Shown here piece by piece: positions 27,714-37,409 of a DNA stretch of 64,000 nt. Origin of the DNA: Caryophanales bacterium UBA1188. Its GTDB lineage: Bacteria; Bacillota_I; Bacilli_A; Izemoplasmatales; UBA1188. The position numbers and the translations under genes were made by a program. Numbering within the stretch: position 1 is the first letter of the stretch; the number at the start of each line of letters is the position of its first letter. The stretch spans positions 124,001 through 188,000 of the forward strand of contig DBYK01000001.1 of assembly GCA_002310135.1 (NCBI GenBank), in the 5' to 3' direction. Below the pieces are notes generated by a model. The model searched no databases. It worked only from the letters and a program-made list of their open reading frames with translations, and was not told the origin of the DNA.

Positions 27714-28712
27714 CTATAATTTTGATATAACTTCATCAGTAAAGGCGGTTGTTGAGGCAAATCCACCTAAATCTTTAGTTAAAACTTTGCCTTCTTCTAA
27801 AACTTCTTTAATCGCATTTTTTAGTCTAAGTGCTTTTTCAGATTCACTCAAATATTCAAGCATTAATGCACCTGATAAAAAGAATGCAGTAGGATTTGCA
27901 ATACCTTTTCCTTCGATATCTGGGGCACTTCCATGAACTGCTTCAAATATCGCAATTTCATCTCCTAAATTAGCGCTTGGCGCAAGTCCTAGCCCACCAA
28001 CTAGCCCTGCGGCTAAATCAGATAAGATATCGCCATACAAGTTTGGCGCAACTATAGAATCAAAATCATTAGGATTTAGGACTAGTTGCATACACATATT
28101 ATCTATTATTTTATCATTAGATTCTATCATTTTATAGTTGTTTTTTATATCATTAAAAATTGATAAGAAAAGACCATCAGTCTTTTTTAATATATTCGCT
28201 TTATGAACACAAGTGATTTTATGCCTATTATGTTTAACCATGTAATCAAAAGCGAAATTGATTATTCTTTTTGATTTTTCCTTAGTGATTATCTTTTTTG
28301 CGTAATATCCATCATGAGTTTCTTCTTCTATCCCTGTGTATAAATCTTCAGTGTTTTCTCTAAAGATGATTAAATCAACATCTTTATATTTAGAAACCTT
28401 ATTAGAGATAGTTGAAATAGGTCTTAAATTCACATAAAGGTCAAATAGAAGTCTAAGTTCAACATTTACACTTCTAAAGCCTTCTCCAACAGGAGTTGTG
28501 ACTGGAGCTTTTAAGGCAACCTTATTCTTTTTTATAGATTCTATCGCATCTTTTGGGATAAGTTCACCATATTTTTTGTATGCTCTTTCACCTATTAAGA
28601 ACTCATCGTATTCAATATCGAGGCCTAGTGAATCAAATATTCTTTTCATCTCTTTTGTAATTTCTGGGCCTATTCCATCTCCTTCAAAAAGAGTTATTCT
28701 ATATTTCACCAT
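27714..28712 (-). CDS. icd: Isocitrate/isopropylmalate dehydrogenase family (probable NAD-dependent isocitrate dehydrogenase)
   Basis: This enzyme oxidises and decarboxylates isocitrate to 2-oxoglutarate. The GDGIGPEI opening, VELRLLFDLYVNLRP, FRENTEDLYTGIE and GDILSDLAAGLVGGLGLAPSANLG segments place it in the beta-decarboxylating dehydrogenase family; the FRENTEDLYTG loop and the citrate synthase and aconitase neighbours favour isocitrate rather than isopropylmalate. The short IDH3-like length is usually linked to NAD use. The frame can start at 28739, but AAGGAG six bases before the ATG at 28712 marks the true start, leaving a 14-bp overlap with citrate synthase. Confidence 0.9.
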   Translation of the reverse strand: MVKYRITLFEGDGIGPEITKEMKRIFDSLGLDIEYDEFLIGERAYKKYGELIPKDAIESIKKNKVALKAPVTTPVGEGFRSVNVELRLLFDLYVNLRPISTISNKVSKYKDVDLIIFRENTEDLYTGIEEETHDGYYAKKIITKEKSKRIINFAFDYMVKHNRHKITCVHKANILKKTDGLFLSIFNDIKNNYKMIESNDKIIDNMCMQLVLNPNDFDSIVAPNLYGDILSDLAAGLVGGLGLAPSANLGDEIAIFEAVHGSAPDIEGKGIANPTAFFLSGALMLEYLSESEKALRLKNAIKEVLEEGKVLTKDLGGFASTTAFTDEVISKL

Positions 28713-30054
28713 CGAATTCTCCTTTTTTAGATTCACCAACGTATAATCCCGCAGGTCTAATTATTTTATCGCAATATAATTTATTTTCTATATTATGCGC
28801 AACCCAACCAACCACTCTTGCGCAGGCAAATATAGGAGTGAATAAATCATCATTTATATTTAATATTTCATAAGTTAAGCCAGAATAGAAATCGACATTA
28901 GTCGCAATATGAATACTAGATCCTTTTTCATGAGATAACTCTTCTTTTGCGATTCTTTCAAACTTATCATAGAAATTAAAAATATCCAATTTTTCTTTCA
29001 TCTTCGCAAGTTCATGACACTTATTTTTGATTAGAATCGCTCTTGGATCAGATATAGTATATACAGCGTGACCTATTCCATAAATCAAGCCAGAATTATC
29101 AAAGAATTCTTTCTTTAATATTTTCTTTACGACCGCTCTTATTTCATCATCTTTTGCATTTAATCCAACTTCTTTTATTATAGAATCCATCATATCTTTA
29201 GCTTTCTTATTTGCGCCACCATGTCTTGGACCTTTAAGTGAACCAAGGGATGCCGCAATGGTTGAATAAATATCAGTTTGAGTTGATGAAACAACGACAT
29301 TTGCGAATGTAGAATTATTTCCTCCACCATGGTCAGCGTGAAGTATTAAAGCGAGATCTAGAGTTTCTGATTCGAGTCTTGAGAATTCTCCACTATGTCT
29401 AGACATATAAAGCAAGTTTTGAGCTAAAGAATAATCTTTTTTAGGTTTTCTTATATGCAAACTCTTATCATCTATATAATGTTTTTTAGCTCTATATGAA
29501 TAAGAAATAATCGCAGGTAATTTTGCGATAATTTTAAGACCTTTAATCATCGTTTCATATGGGTCTATGTTATCTGGGTCAGTATCATATGAATAAAGAG
29601 ACAAAATGGATTTTTGAATTTGATTCATAATAGATGATGAACAATTCTTGAATATCACATCTTCACTAAATCCTTTTGGAAGTGCATATTCACTCGCTAA
29701 ATATTCGTGAAACGATACAAGTTCATCATCGCTTGGAAGCCTTGAGAAAAGGATCAAGAAACAAACCCTTTCAAAACCGAATCTTTCTTTATTCAACTTT
29801 GCGAGGTTATATATATCATAACCTCTATAATATAGATGACCTTCATCATCTATCTTTTTCCCATCTTCTATCTTATATCCGTAAACATCCGATATTTTAG
29901 TTAATAAAACTAAAACTCCAGTACCATTTGAATTACGTAGTCCTTTTTTCACATTGTATTTATCATATAATTCATTATCAATATTAGAAAGATCAAGGGA
30001 GCCTAAATATTCATCTTTTAAGAACTTATTTTCATTTTTTAATTTATTCTTCAT
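28699..30054 (-). CDS. Citrate synthase
   Basis: Citrate synthase condenses acetyl-CoA and oxaloacetate. The 451-residue protein carries HADHGGGNNSTF (catalytic His region), GPRHGGANKKA, YGIGHAVYTISDPRA with the second active His, and the downstream catalytic Asp region. About 60 extra N-terminal residues precede the core, as in clostridial citrate/2-methylcitrate synthases. Its ATG overlaps the aconitase stop (ATGA) and its end overlaps icd, so the three are translated as a block. The set makes glutamate precursor rather than a full TCA cycle, as no other cycle enzymes are nearby. Confidence 0.93.
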   Translation of the reverse strand: MKNKLKNENKFLKDEYLGSLDLSNIDNELYDKYNVKKGLRNSNGTGVLVLLTKISDVYGYKIEDGKKIDDEGHLYYRGYDIYNLAKLNKERFGFERVCFLILFSRLPSDDELVSFHEYLASEYALPKGFSEDVIFKNCSSSIMNQIQKSILSLYSYDTDPDNIDPYETMIKGLKIIAKLPAIISYSYRAKKHYIDDKSLHIRKPKKDYSLAQNLLYMSRHSGEFSRLESETLDLALILHADHGGGNNSTFANVVVSSTQTDIYSTIAASLGSLKGPRHGGANKKAKDMMDSIIKEVGLNAKDDEIRAVVKKILKKEFFDNSGLIYGIGHAVYTISDPRAILIKNKCHELAKMKEKLDIFNFYDKFERIAKEELSHEKGSSIHIATNVDFYSGLTYEILNINDDLFTPIFACARVVGWVAHNIENKLYCDKIIRPAGLYVGESKKGEFDGEI

Positions 30055-31931
30055 ATCGTATTTAGAAGACCTCCTTCCTTTAATATATCGATTTCATTTT
30101 GAGTAAATGAAGTTTTTACTTCATCATCATTTATATAAACAATATTCTTATCTAAATTACTGAAATCTAGATTGATTAATTCATCCTCATTTAAAGATTC
30201 ATATAAATTAGCACTAATTTCAATTGGGACTATTCCAAAATTGATTAGATTTTGTCTGTGGATTCTTGAAAATGATAAAGCGAGAATAGCTCTAATACCT
30301 AAATACCTTGGGATGATAGATGCGTGTTCACGAGATGAACCTTGACCATAATTTAAGCCCGCTAAGATAACTGAGTTTTTATTTTCTAAAGCTTTAGCTT
30401 TAAATCCTTTAAAAAAATTATAGAAAGAGAAATCACTTAATTTCTCTATATTAGATCTAAATGGTAAAATTTTCGCGCCTGCAGGCATAATATCATCAGT
30501 AGAAATGTCATCTTTAAGCTTTAAAATAATTGGAAGATTTAATTTCTTTTCTAATTTATCAAATTTAGGAATAGGAGTAATATTTGGACCCATTATTACA
30601 TCTTTTTTAAATGATGGGGCAAGAATCATTGAATCATCAATATCAAAAGTTGAAGGAGTAGTAAATTCATCCAAATTGATATCTATTTTATCTAGATCAA
30701 CAACTTCTCCATATAAGGCAATGATAGATGCGATAATTGGAGATACAATATATACTTTTGCGCTTAAAGTAGAACTTCTCCCAAGAAAATTCCTATTATA
30801 AGTTCTAAATGAAACTGAATCAGTTCTTGGAGCTTGGCCCATCCCTATACAAGGCCCACAAGATGATTCAAGTATTCTCGCTCCAGCTGAAATAAGTGTT
30901 GATAAAACTCCACTATCTGACATCATTTTTAATACTTGTCTACTTCCAGGATTAATTCCAAATGAAACATCACTTGAAACTTTCTTACCCTTTAAAATAG
31001 AGGCGACAGTTGCCATATCTTTATATGATGAATTAGTACATGAACCAATTAATACTTGATCAACTTTTAGCCCTATAAGTTCTTTTAGTGGTTTCACATT
31101 CCCAGGGCTATATGGACATGCGACTAAAGGTTCAACTTCTTCTAAATTAATATTAATAATAGAATCATATATGGCGTCTTCATCCGCTTTTAATTCTATA
31201 TAGTCTTCACTTCTTTTTTCTAATTTTAAAAACTCGAGAGTTTTTGTATCGCTTTCAAAAATAGAAGATGTGAGTCCCATCTCCGCTCCCATATTACAAA
31301 TAGTCGCTCTTTCAAAAACGCTTAAAGCACTAGCTCCATCCCCACTATATTCAAATATTTTATTGAGCCCACCTTTTGTGCCAACTCTTTTTATTACTTC
31401 TAAGACTATATCTTTTGCGCTTACATATTTTTTAAGCTTTCCAGTTAATTTAATATTAACTATTTCAGGCATCTTCATCTTAAATGGCTTCCCTGAAAGC
31501 GCCACTGCGACATCTAATCCACCTGCGCCAATCGCTAAAGCTCCTAATGCACCACTAGTTGGGGTGTGAGAGTCACTTCCAAGAAGTGTGATTCCAGGTT
31601 TTGTGAATCTCTCAAGCATAACTTGATGACAAATTCCATTTCCAGCTTTACTAAATAGTATTCCATATTTATCTGCGACAGTCTCTAAAAAAAGGTGATC
31701 ATCTGCGTTTTCAAAACCTGTCTGAAGAGTATTATGATCAACAAAACTTAAAGATAATTTAGTTCTTACAGTTTCAAGCCCCATACTCATAAACTCAAGA
31801 TAAACTAAAGTACCTGTCGCATCTTGAGTTAAAGTATAATCTATATCTAAATAAAACTCTTCATTCTTCTTCGGAAGAGTCTTATCTTTTATGTGAGAAT
31901 ATATTATTTTTTCAGTTAATGTATAACCCAT
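30051..31931 (-). CDS. Aconitate hydratase
   Basis: Aconitase isomerises citrate to isocitrate with a [4Fe-4S] cluster. The 626 residues contain LLGSDSHTPTSGALGALAIGAGGLDVA, the first cluster Cys in IGSCTNSSYKDM, the other two in SSCGPCIGMGQ, and the C-terminal swivel domain with LNYGQGSSREHA. The length is shorter than the AcnA and AcnB forms, matching the compact mitochondrial/homoaconitase-like type found in clostridia. An AAGGAG ribosome site precedes the ATG. It is the first gene of the aconitase-citrate synthase-icd-asnA operon. Confidence 0.94.
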   Translation of the reverse strand: MGYTLTEKIIYSHIKDKTLPKKNEEFYLDIDYTLTQDATGTLVYLEFMSMGLETVRTKLSLSFVDHNTLQTGFENADDHLFLETVADKYGILFSKAGNGICHQVMLERFTKPGITLLGSDSHTPTSGALGALAIGAGGLDVAVALSGKPFKMKMPEIVNIKLTGKLKKYVSAKDIVLEVIKRVGTKGGLNKIFEYSGDGASALSVFERATICNMGAEMGLTSSIFESDTKTLEFLKLEKRSEDYIELKADEDAIYDSIININLEEVEPLVACPYSPGNVKPLKELIGLKVDQVLIGSCTNSSYKDMATVASILKGKKVSSDVSFGINPGSRQVLKMMSDSGVLSTLISAGARILESSCGPCIGMGQAPRTDSVSFRTYNRNFLGRSSTLSAKVYIVSPIIASIIALYGEVVDLDKIDINLDEFTTPSTFDIDDSMILAPSFKKDVIMGPNITPIPKFDKLEKKLNLPIILKLKDDISTDDIMPAGAKILPFRSNIEKLSDFSFYNFFKGFKAKALENKNSVILAGLNYGQGSSREHASIIPRYLGIRAILALSFSRIHRQNLINFGIVPIEISANLYESLNEDELINLDFSNLDKNIVYINDDEVKTSFTQNEIDILKEGGLLNTI

Positions 31932-32000
31932 AATTAATCTCCTTTTAATAAGAATATATCATATATTCTTAATGTTCGCTATACCTTATCTAAAAATAAT

Positions 32001-32023
32001 AATTATAGCCGATGGCTATAATT
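32001..32023 (-). terminator. Hairpin terminator after the serine operon
   Basis: A perfect inverted repeat (AATTATAGCC / GGCTATAATT around GAT) overlaps the TAG stop of the TIM-barrel gene and is followed on the minus strand by a T-rich tract. Confidence 0.55.
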
Positions 32024-32783
32024 CATTAAATATAGGAATAGACTTAGTTAAATCCTTTGATGATTTAACTTCAATAACTACATATCTTAATCCATCACTT
32101 ATTAGATTCTTATATTTCTTTAAATCCATTTCTCCATTTTTTAAGCTTAAATGGCACATATCTTTAGTTGCGTCATGAAAATGAAATTCAAGAAAATCTT
32201 TTTTATTATTTAGTGCGAAATCAAATAAGATATTATTATTCACATAATCATGACCTATATCATAATTGAATTTAAAACCTTCTTTTAGATAATAATTGTA
32301 ATTATTAACTAAAAAATCACTATTCTTATAATCAACATTCTCAATAGTCATTAGTACACCATAATTATCAAGTACTTCTTTCGCTAATTTAAAATTTTGA
32401 ATATTTCTTTTTATATATTCATCATATTCATTCTTATAGATATAATTTTTCTCTCCAGAAATAGTTACTACAGGACCAGGGTTATTGTGAAAATTCACAA
32501 GCTTAATATTGTCTTTTAGGATATTCATATATTTTTTTAAAAGATATATATAGGCATCGACGATTTCCTTGTATGAACCAAAATCAGCTTCATCATAAAA
32601 ATGAAGAGTGAATTCTATATCATATTTTTTAATTAATTCTTGGATTTTTTTATCTTCTATGTCTTTTCTACAATAAGGAAAATTTAGATTTAGTTCAACA
32701 AAATCTAAATTCAATTCTTTTGCGAGTTTAACGTTTTCTTCTATACTCATAAATTCATATAGAATTGGCATTCCAAGCTTCAT
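32016..32783 (-). CDS. Xylose isomerase-like TIM-barrel protein
   Basis: The 255-residue sequence fits the AP-endonuclease-2/sugar-phosphate isomerase TIM-barrel fold: NLDFVELNLNFPY, FTLHFYDEADFGS, LMTIENVDYKN, FNYDIGHDYVN and LEFHFHDATKD give the Glu, His and Asp metal ligands at barrel strand ends. The natural substrate is unknown. It overlaps serA by one base and is third in a serC-serA operon, so a role next to serine or glyoxylate/hydroxypyruvate metabolism (a hydroxypyruvate-isomerase-like activity) is possible but only inferred. It ends with TAG. Confidence 0.8.
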   Translation of the reverse strand: MKLGMPILYEFMSIEENVKLAKELNLDFVELNLNFPYCRKDIEDKKIQELIKKYDIEFTLHFYDEADFGSYKEIVDAYIYLLKKYMNILKDNIKLVNFHNNPGPVVTISGEKNYIYKNEYDEYIKRNIQNFKLAKEVLDNYGVLMTIENVDYKNSDFLVNNYNYYLKEGFKFNYDIGHDYVNNNILFDFALNNKKDFLEFHFHDATKDMCHLSLKNGEMDLKKYKNLISDGLRYVVIEVKSSKDLTKSIPIFNEL

Positions 32784-33931
32784 TATATTACCCTAACCCT
32801 TAATACACCATCGATGTTTTTGATTAAATTATCATCTATTTCTTCATCATAATCGATGATAGTAACTGCGTATTCTCCTTTTGATTTATTCAATAAATTA
32901 GAAATATTCTTATTATCATTACTAAAGATAGATGAGAACTTCACTATCATTCCAGGGACATTCTTATGAAGAATTGAAAGTCTATATTTTGTAGCCTTAA
33001 CTTGTGCATTTATAGATGGATAATTCACAGAATTTGTGATATTACCATTTTCAAGATAATCTTTAACTTCATCAATCGCCATAAGTGCAGAGTTATCTTC
33101 AGCTTCAAGTGTAGATGCGCCAAGATGAGGTATCACTATTGTGTTTTTATAATTTACTACTTTTGTGTTAGGAAAATCAGTGACATATTTCTTCACTTTT
33201 CCATTATCTAAATATTCTTTAAGTAAATCTTCATCAACGATTTCATCTCTTGATAAATTCACGATGACTACTCCATCTTTCATATTTAGAAATTCTTCTT
33301 TCGATAATAAATTTTTAGTAGAATCGAGTAGTGGAATATGAATAGTCACATAATCAGCATCTTTAATAGCGCTTAATAAATTTTCAGCATATACTATATG
33401 CCTATCTAGTTGAGTTGCGCCTTTTAAGGTGAGATATGGGTCATATCCGATAACTTTCATACCAAGTTGCATCAAAGAATTCGCAACTAATATTCCAATC
33501 TTTCCAAGTCCTAAAACTGCGATAGTTTTTGAATATAATTCATTACCTGAAAAATTGGCTTTAATTTTTTCTGTTAATTTCTTGATATCTTTATCATCTT
33601 TATTATCCCTTATCCAATTTATTCCATCAATTATTCCTCTTGAAGATAATAAAAGTGAACAAATCAGTAATTCTTTTACTGCATTAGCGTTCGACCCAGG
33701 CGTGTTAAATACAACAACACCTTTCTCACTATATTTATCAGATGGGATATTATTTACACCTGAGCCCGCTCTTGTGATTGCGAGAATTGAATCAGGTAAA
33801 TTATATTCATGCATATTAAAAGATCTAACGATAATTGCATCAGCATTATTCTCGTTATCTACGATTTCATCTTTTCCTTTTACACTATCAAGCGCAAATT
33901 TAGAAATATTGTTTAAGCAAAATAATTTCAT
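32783..33931 (-). CDS. serA: D-3-phosphoglycerate dehydrogenase
   Basis: SerA oxidises 3-phosphoglycerate to 3-phosphohydroxypyruvate, the first step of serine synthesis. The 382 residues have a substrate-binding part with ITRAGSGVNNIP, the NAD-binding loop VLGLGKIGILVA, catalytic regions HIPLLDSTKNLL, NLSRDEIVDE and IPHLGASTLEAEDNSA, and a C-terminal ACT domain (about 310-382) for serine feedback. The start overlaps the end of serC by 4 bp. No serB is seen in the window. Confidence 0.95.
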   Translation of the reverse strand: MKLFCLNNISKFALDSVKGKDEIVDNENNADAIIVRSFNMHEYNLPDSILAITRAGSGVNNIPSDKYSEKGVVVFNTPGSNANAVKELLICSLLLSSRGIIDGINWIRDNKDDKDIKKLTEKIKANFSGNELYSKTIAVLGLGKIGILVANSLMQLGMKVIGYDPYLTLKGATQLDRHIVYAENLLSAIKDADYVTIHIPLLDSTKNLLSKEEFLNMKDGVVIVNLSRDEIVDEDLLKEYLDNGKVKKYVTDFPNTKVVNYKNTIVIPHLGASTLEAEDNSALMAIDEVKDYLENGNITNSVNYPSINAQVKATKYRLSILHKNVPGMIVKFSSIFSNDNKNISNLLNKSKGEYAVTIIDYDEEIDDNLIKNIDGVLRVRVI

Positions 33932-35010
33932 AATAAATATTCCTTCTCAAATTTTTTCATAAAATCAACTAAAGCTTCTACTCCAGAAATTGGCATTGCG
34001 TTATAGATTGATGCCCTCATTCCACCAACTTTTCTGTGCCCTTTAATTGAAACAATATTATATTTTTTAGCTTCTTTTATAAATAGTTCATCAAGGGTAG
34101 GGCTCTTTGTCTTAAATGGAACATTCATAATAGATCTTGAGGATTTTTCTACAGTTGATATGTATTTAGAATTATCTAAATAATCATATAAAATTTTAGC
34201 TTTTTCTTTATTTCTTTTTTCCATTTCTTCAAGCCCACCAATAGATTTTAACCACTTAAACACTTTAGAACACATATATATTGAAAAAGTGTTTGGAGTG
34301 TTATACATACTATCAGCATCTACTTGAGTCTTCCATTTGAGTAGAGTTGGGACTGTGAATTCTAAATCATCCCTGATTAAATCTTCTCTAATGATTAATA
34401 TTACAAGTCCACTTGGGCCTACATTCTTTTGGACTCCTGCGAATATAACTCCAAACTTAGATACATCAATAGGTTGAGACAAAAACGATGATGACATATC
34501 CGCAACAAGTGGTTTTCCTAAAGTATTAGGATATTCTTTATATTTTGTGCCATAAATCGTGTTGTTATCACAGATATAGACATAATCTGCATCTTCTCTA
34601 ATCTTCAAATTAGATAAATCTGGAATATATGAATAATTCTTATCTTTACTAGATGCGATTATAGCGCAGTCTCCATACCTTTTTGCTTCATTATATGCTT
34701 TTTCTGAAAATTCACCAGTTAAGATATAATCCGCTTTTTTATTCTTCATAAGATTAAGTGGTACACAGGAAAATTGAAGAGTTGCGCCTCCTTGAACGAA
34801 GACAATCTTATAGTTATCAGGAATATTTAACAACTCTTTTAAATCTTTCTTAGCTTCTTCTACAATTCCTTCAAATGTCTTTGTCCTATGGGACATTTCA
34901 ATAATCGACATTCCAGTACCATCATAATCTAATAATTCTCTTTGGCATTCAAGCAAGCAATCAAGTGGTAAAACCGCTGGACCTGCAGAAAAATTATAAA
35001 CACGTCCCAT
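33928..35010 (-). CDS. serC: Phosphoserine aminotransferase
   Basis: SerC converts 3-phosphohydroxypyruvate and glutamate to phosphoserine and 2-oxoglutarate. The 360-residue PLP enzyme starts with VYNFSAGPAVLPL, has IEMSHRTK, FVQGGATLQF, VADMSSSFLSQPID and GVQKNVGPSGL with the PLP lysine. It heads the serC-serA-TIM-barrel operon and overlaps serA by 4 bp. A promoter-like TATAAT box lies near 35039-35044, and a cre-like site further upstream hints at catabolite control. Confidence 0.96.
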   Translation of the reverse strand: MGRVYNFSAGPAVLPLDCLLECQRELLDYDGTGMSIIEMSHRTKTFEGIVEEAKKDLKELLNIPDNYKIVFVQGGATLQFSCVPLNLMKNKKADYILTGEFSEKAYNEAKRYGDCAIIASSKDKNYSYIPDLSNLKIREDADYVYICDNNTIYGTKYKEYPNTLGKPLVADMSSSFLSQPIDVSKFGVIFAGVQKNVGPSGLVILIIREDLIRDDLEFTVPTLLKWKTQVDADSMYNTPNTFSIYMCSKVFKWLKSIGGLEEMEKRNKEKAKILYDYLDNSKYISTVEKSSRSIMNVPFKTKSPTLDELFIKEAKKYNIVSIKGHRKVGGMRASIYNAMPISGVEALVDFMKKFEKEYLL

Positions 35011-35090
35011 AATACACCTCTATTTTTAGTTTTTCCTATGATTATACTATTTTAATTTATAAATAAAATAGATATTTGAAAAATAGTGTA

Positions 35091-35104
35091 TAAAAACGTT
35101 TTCA
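35091..35104. promoter_or_regulatory. Candidate cre (catabolite-responsive) site upstream of serC
   Basis: The 14-base sequence TAAAAACGTTTTCA matches the CcpA-site consensus TGWAANCGNTNWCA at all but one position. It lies between the threonine aldolase terminator and the serC promoter region. No CcpA gene is in the window, so this is a suggestion only. Confidence 0.35.
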
Positions 35105-35117
35105 TAAAACACAAAAT

Positions 35118-35140
35118 AAAAACTGGAATTTCCAGTTTTT
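35118..35140 (-). terminator. Terminator after threonine aldolase
   Basis: The 9-bp stem AAAAACTGG/CCAGTTTTT with a 5-base loop lies eight bases after the stop of the threonine aldolase gene and ends with a T run on the minus strand. Confidence 0.75.
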
Positions 35141-35148
35141 AATACATC

Positions 35149-36171
35149 TTATTTAATTATTGAATTTATATACTCAACAAGCTCTTTGATATCACTCTCA
35201 TCTGTCTTAAATGATGTGACAATTCTTAAAACTACAATATTCCCTAAATCTTCCCAAAGTTCAAGTTCAAACTTTTCTATTAATTCATCTTTATATTTTG
35301 ATTTAACTTTTATAAATAATTGATTTGTCTCAAGTGGCATTGTGAACAATGATTTATCTAGTTTTTCATAAATTAATTCTGCCATCTTATTCTCATGTCT
35401 TCCTATTTCAAAGAACAAATCATCTTTGAATAATCTTTCAAATTGAATACCAAGAACGAATCCTTTTGCGAGCATTGCGCCTTTATGTTTTATTTGATAT
35501 CTAAAATAATCAGATAAACCTTCTTTTAAGACTACAGCTTCACCGAATAATAATTCATTTTTAGTACCGCCAATATAGAATGCATCCGCAATTTCACTAA
35601 AATATGAAATCTCTACATCATTGATTTTACTCGTTAAGGCAGTAGATAATCTTGCCCCATCGATATATAGATATAGGCCATATTTATCGCATACATCTCT
35701 TAATTCTTTTAATTCATCTTTTTTATAAATAGTTCCATATTCTGTAGGATTTGAAATATATACTAATTTTGGTTTTGAACAGTGTTCATTATTATTAACA
35801 AGTACTGCTTTCTCAACACTTCTTGCGTTTATTTTTCCATTCTTACTGTCGACTAAAATTATTTTATGACCAGATCCTTCAACAGCTTGAGTTTCATGAA
35901 CATTTATATGCGCACTACTTGAAGCTATTACTCCTTCAAAAGGCTTGAGTAAAAAAGAAATCACAGTCATATTAGCTTGAGTACCACCAACTAAGAAAAA
36001 TACTTCATCTTTTTCACCTAAAGAAAAAGTTTTCTTTATGAGCTTTTTAGCGTTCATTGAGTGTTTATCAAGCCCATATGCAGTATTTTCTTCATCAAGT
36101 GCTTCATAAAGACTATCTAGTATTTCTTTTCTTGATAAGAATGAATAATCATTAGTGAATTTATGCCCCAT
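35149..36171 (-). CDS. ltaE: Low-specificity L-threonine aldolase
   Basis: This PLP enzyme of 340 residues splits L-threonine or allo-threonine into glycine and acetaldehyde, and can run toward serine/threonine-like products. GGTQAN (62-67) binds cofactor phosphate, HINVHETQAVE holds the ring-stacking His, IDGARLSTAL follows the cofactor-binding Asp, and GGTKNE contains the Schiff-base lysine K204. It lies ten bases after a phosphopantetheinyl transferase gene on the same strand and just upstream of the serine operon, so glycine and serine supply are adjacent. Confidence 0.93.
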   Translation of the reverse strand: MGHKFTNDYSFLSRKEILDSLYEALDEENTAYGLDKHSMNAKKLIKKTFSLGEKDEVFFLVGGTQANMTVISFLLKPFEGVIASSSAHINVHETQAVEGSGHKIILVDSKNGKINARSVEKAVLVNNNEHCSKPKLVYISNPTEYGTIYKKDELKELRDVCDKYGLYLYIDGARLSTALTSKINDVEISYFSEIADAFYIGGTKNELLFGEAVVLKEGLSDYFRYQIKHKGAMLAKGFVLGIQFERLFKDDLFFEIGRHENKMAELIYEKLDKSLFTMPLETNQLFIKVKSKYKDELIEKFELELWEDLGNIVVLRIVTSFKTDESDIKELVEYINSIIK

Positions 36172-36180
36172 ATCAATACC

Positions 36181-36759
36181 TCAACTTTCAACTATAGACA
36201 TAGAAACTATATATTTAGATTCTATTGTTGTCTCATTTGAAATTACTTTATTATTTATAACAATATTTTGATTGTTTGTAAATGGGAGTACATTAAATGA
36301 TTTAGGAAACAATTTAAAGCCATATCCTAAAGCTTTAATTACTGATTCTTTCATGCACCAAAGAACATAGAATCTTTTAATTAAATCTTTCTTTATATAT
36401 TCAATTTCATCTTCTTGAAAAACCTTATCCATTATACTCAAATGTTTTTCATTATATATTTCAATATCTATTCCTACCTCTTTAATAGATTTTGTGAATA
36501 CTACGTACTTACCACTATGACTTATATTGAAAAAAAGATTATTTTTAAGATATGGTTTATTGAATTCATTATAATAAATATCTTCTTCATTAAAAGAATC
36601 AAAATTATTGAGTATTAGAAGCGCCCCACCTATAGTCCTTAAAAAAGCAGGCTTCGTTTTATATTTAGAAGCCTTCATAAATCTTTTTGGCATTTTCTCT
36701 TTTATAAGTGAAATGTCTTCATCTTTTATATCATCTATAGATAGAATCTTATAGTTCAT
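36181..36759 (-). CDS. 4'-phosphopantetheinyl transferase (Sfp type)
   Basis: This enzyme attaches phosphopantetheine from CoA to a serine of a carrier protein. The 192 residues have FNISHSGKY (77-85), the Mg-binding GIDIE (96-100) and WCMKESVIKALG with K137, E138 and K142, the Sfp-family signature. It is a single-domain, medium-length Sfp type rather than the short AcpS. It ends with TGA, showing that TGA is a stop in this genome. It lies 2 bp after the acyltransferase C-terminal fragment. The carrier protein is not in the window; fatty-acid ACP is the default partner. Confidence 0.9.
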   Translation of the reverse strand: MNYKILSIDDIKDEDISLIKEKMPKRFMKASKYKTKPAFLRTIGGALLILNNFDSFNEEDIYYNEFNKPYLKNNLFFNISHSGKYVVFTKSIKEVGIDIEIYNEKHLSIMDKVFQEDEIEYIKKDLIKRFYVLWCMKESVIKALGYGFKLFPKSFNVLPFTNNQNIVINNKVISNETTIESKYIVSMSIVES

Positions 36760-36761
36760 AT

Positions 36762-37409
36762 CTAAGCTAAGCCTTCAGTAATTTTTTGGCCTTTCTTTCT
36801 TTTTGAATCAAAATATAGTTCTTCTGTCGCTAGTGCCATCTTTGTAACGTTAAATTTACCTTTTGGATAAATATAATAAGTATCAGTTATTGTGTTTAAA
36901 TCTATACAATCACCATGTTTGAAAAGATATTGGTATTCGATATGACAAGAATATTGAGTTTCTTTATTAATGTCAATCTCAATTGGATCATTGTCATAAT
37001 CTACTCCTCTAACTTTGAATCCATTCATATCATGAATTAAAGTGCCTTCACCAAGACGTATGAATTTATCTTTTGGAAGAGTATCTATAACACATTCAAG
37101 TTCACCTGATGAATAGGTATTATTCTCTATTTCTTTTCTTACTTCACTTCTTTCCCATTCATACCAATCAGGAATATGAGTGAAAATATCTTTTCCATCA
37201 GTTGCCTTTAATTCCCCATATTCAGTCATTTTCCATACTTTATGACAGTGTTTACATTCCAATATATCATCATGCGAATCCATACTGAATTCATCACCAC
37301 AAACTGGGCATTTATAGAGGACTCTATGAAGTCCGTTAGCTCTTTTAGGATCATCAACTTTGATTCCTCTTTCTTTTTGCCATTTGAAATCATCATATTT
37401 AAATTCTCT
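36762..37409 (-). pseudogene. C-terminal zinc-ribbon region of the acyltransferase, cut off by an in-frame TAG
   Basis: This stretch continues the frame of the acyltransferase gene directly after its TAG stop (37410-37412). The 42 codons before the first ATG (37283) encode conserved-looking protein, EFKYDDFKWQKERG and YKCPVCGDEF, followed after the ATG by ECKHCHKVW, together making a four-Cys zinc ribbon, and later FTHIPDWYEWERSEVRKE. No start codon lies before the first Cys pair, so independent translation would lose half the zinc site. I recall the same extension in longer clostridial PlsC-like proteins, so a single gene with a nonsense codon, or with readthrough, is the best explanation. 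A reinitiated 173-residue protein from 37283 is the alternative. Confidence 0.65.

Noticed and set aside
36181..36200. Mycoplasma-type genetic code (TGA as Trp), suggested by the very low GC.
   Set aside because: The phosphopantetheinyl transferase ends in TGA, and the aconitase TGA overlaps the citrate synthase ATG at 30051-30054, so TGA is a stop. Proteins use TGG for Trp normally.
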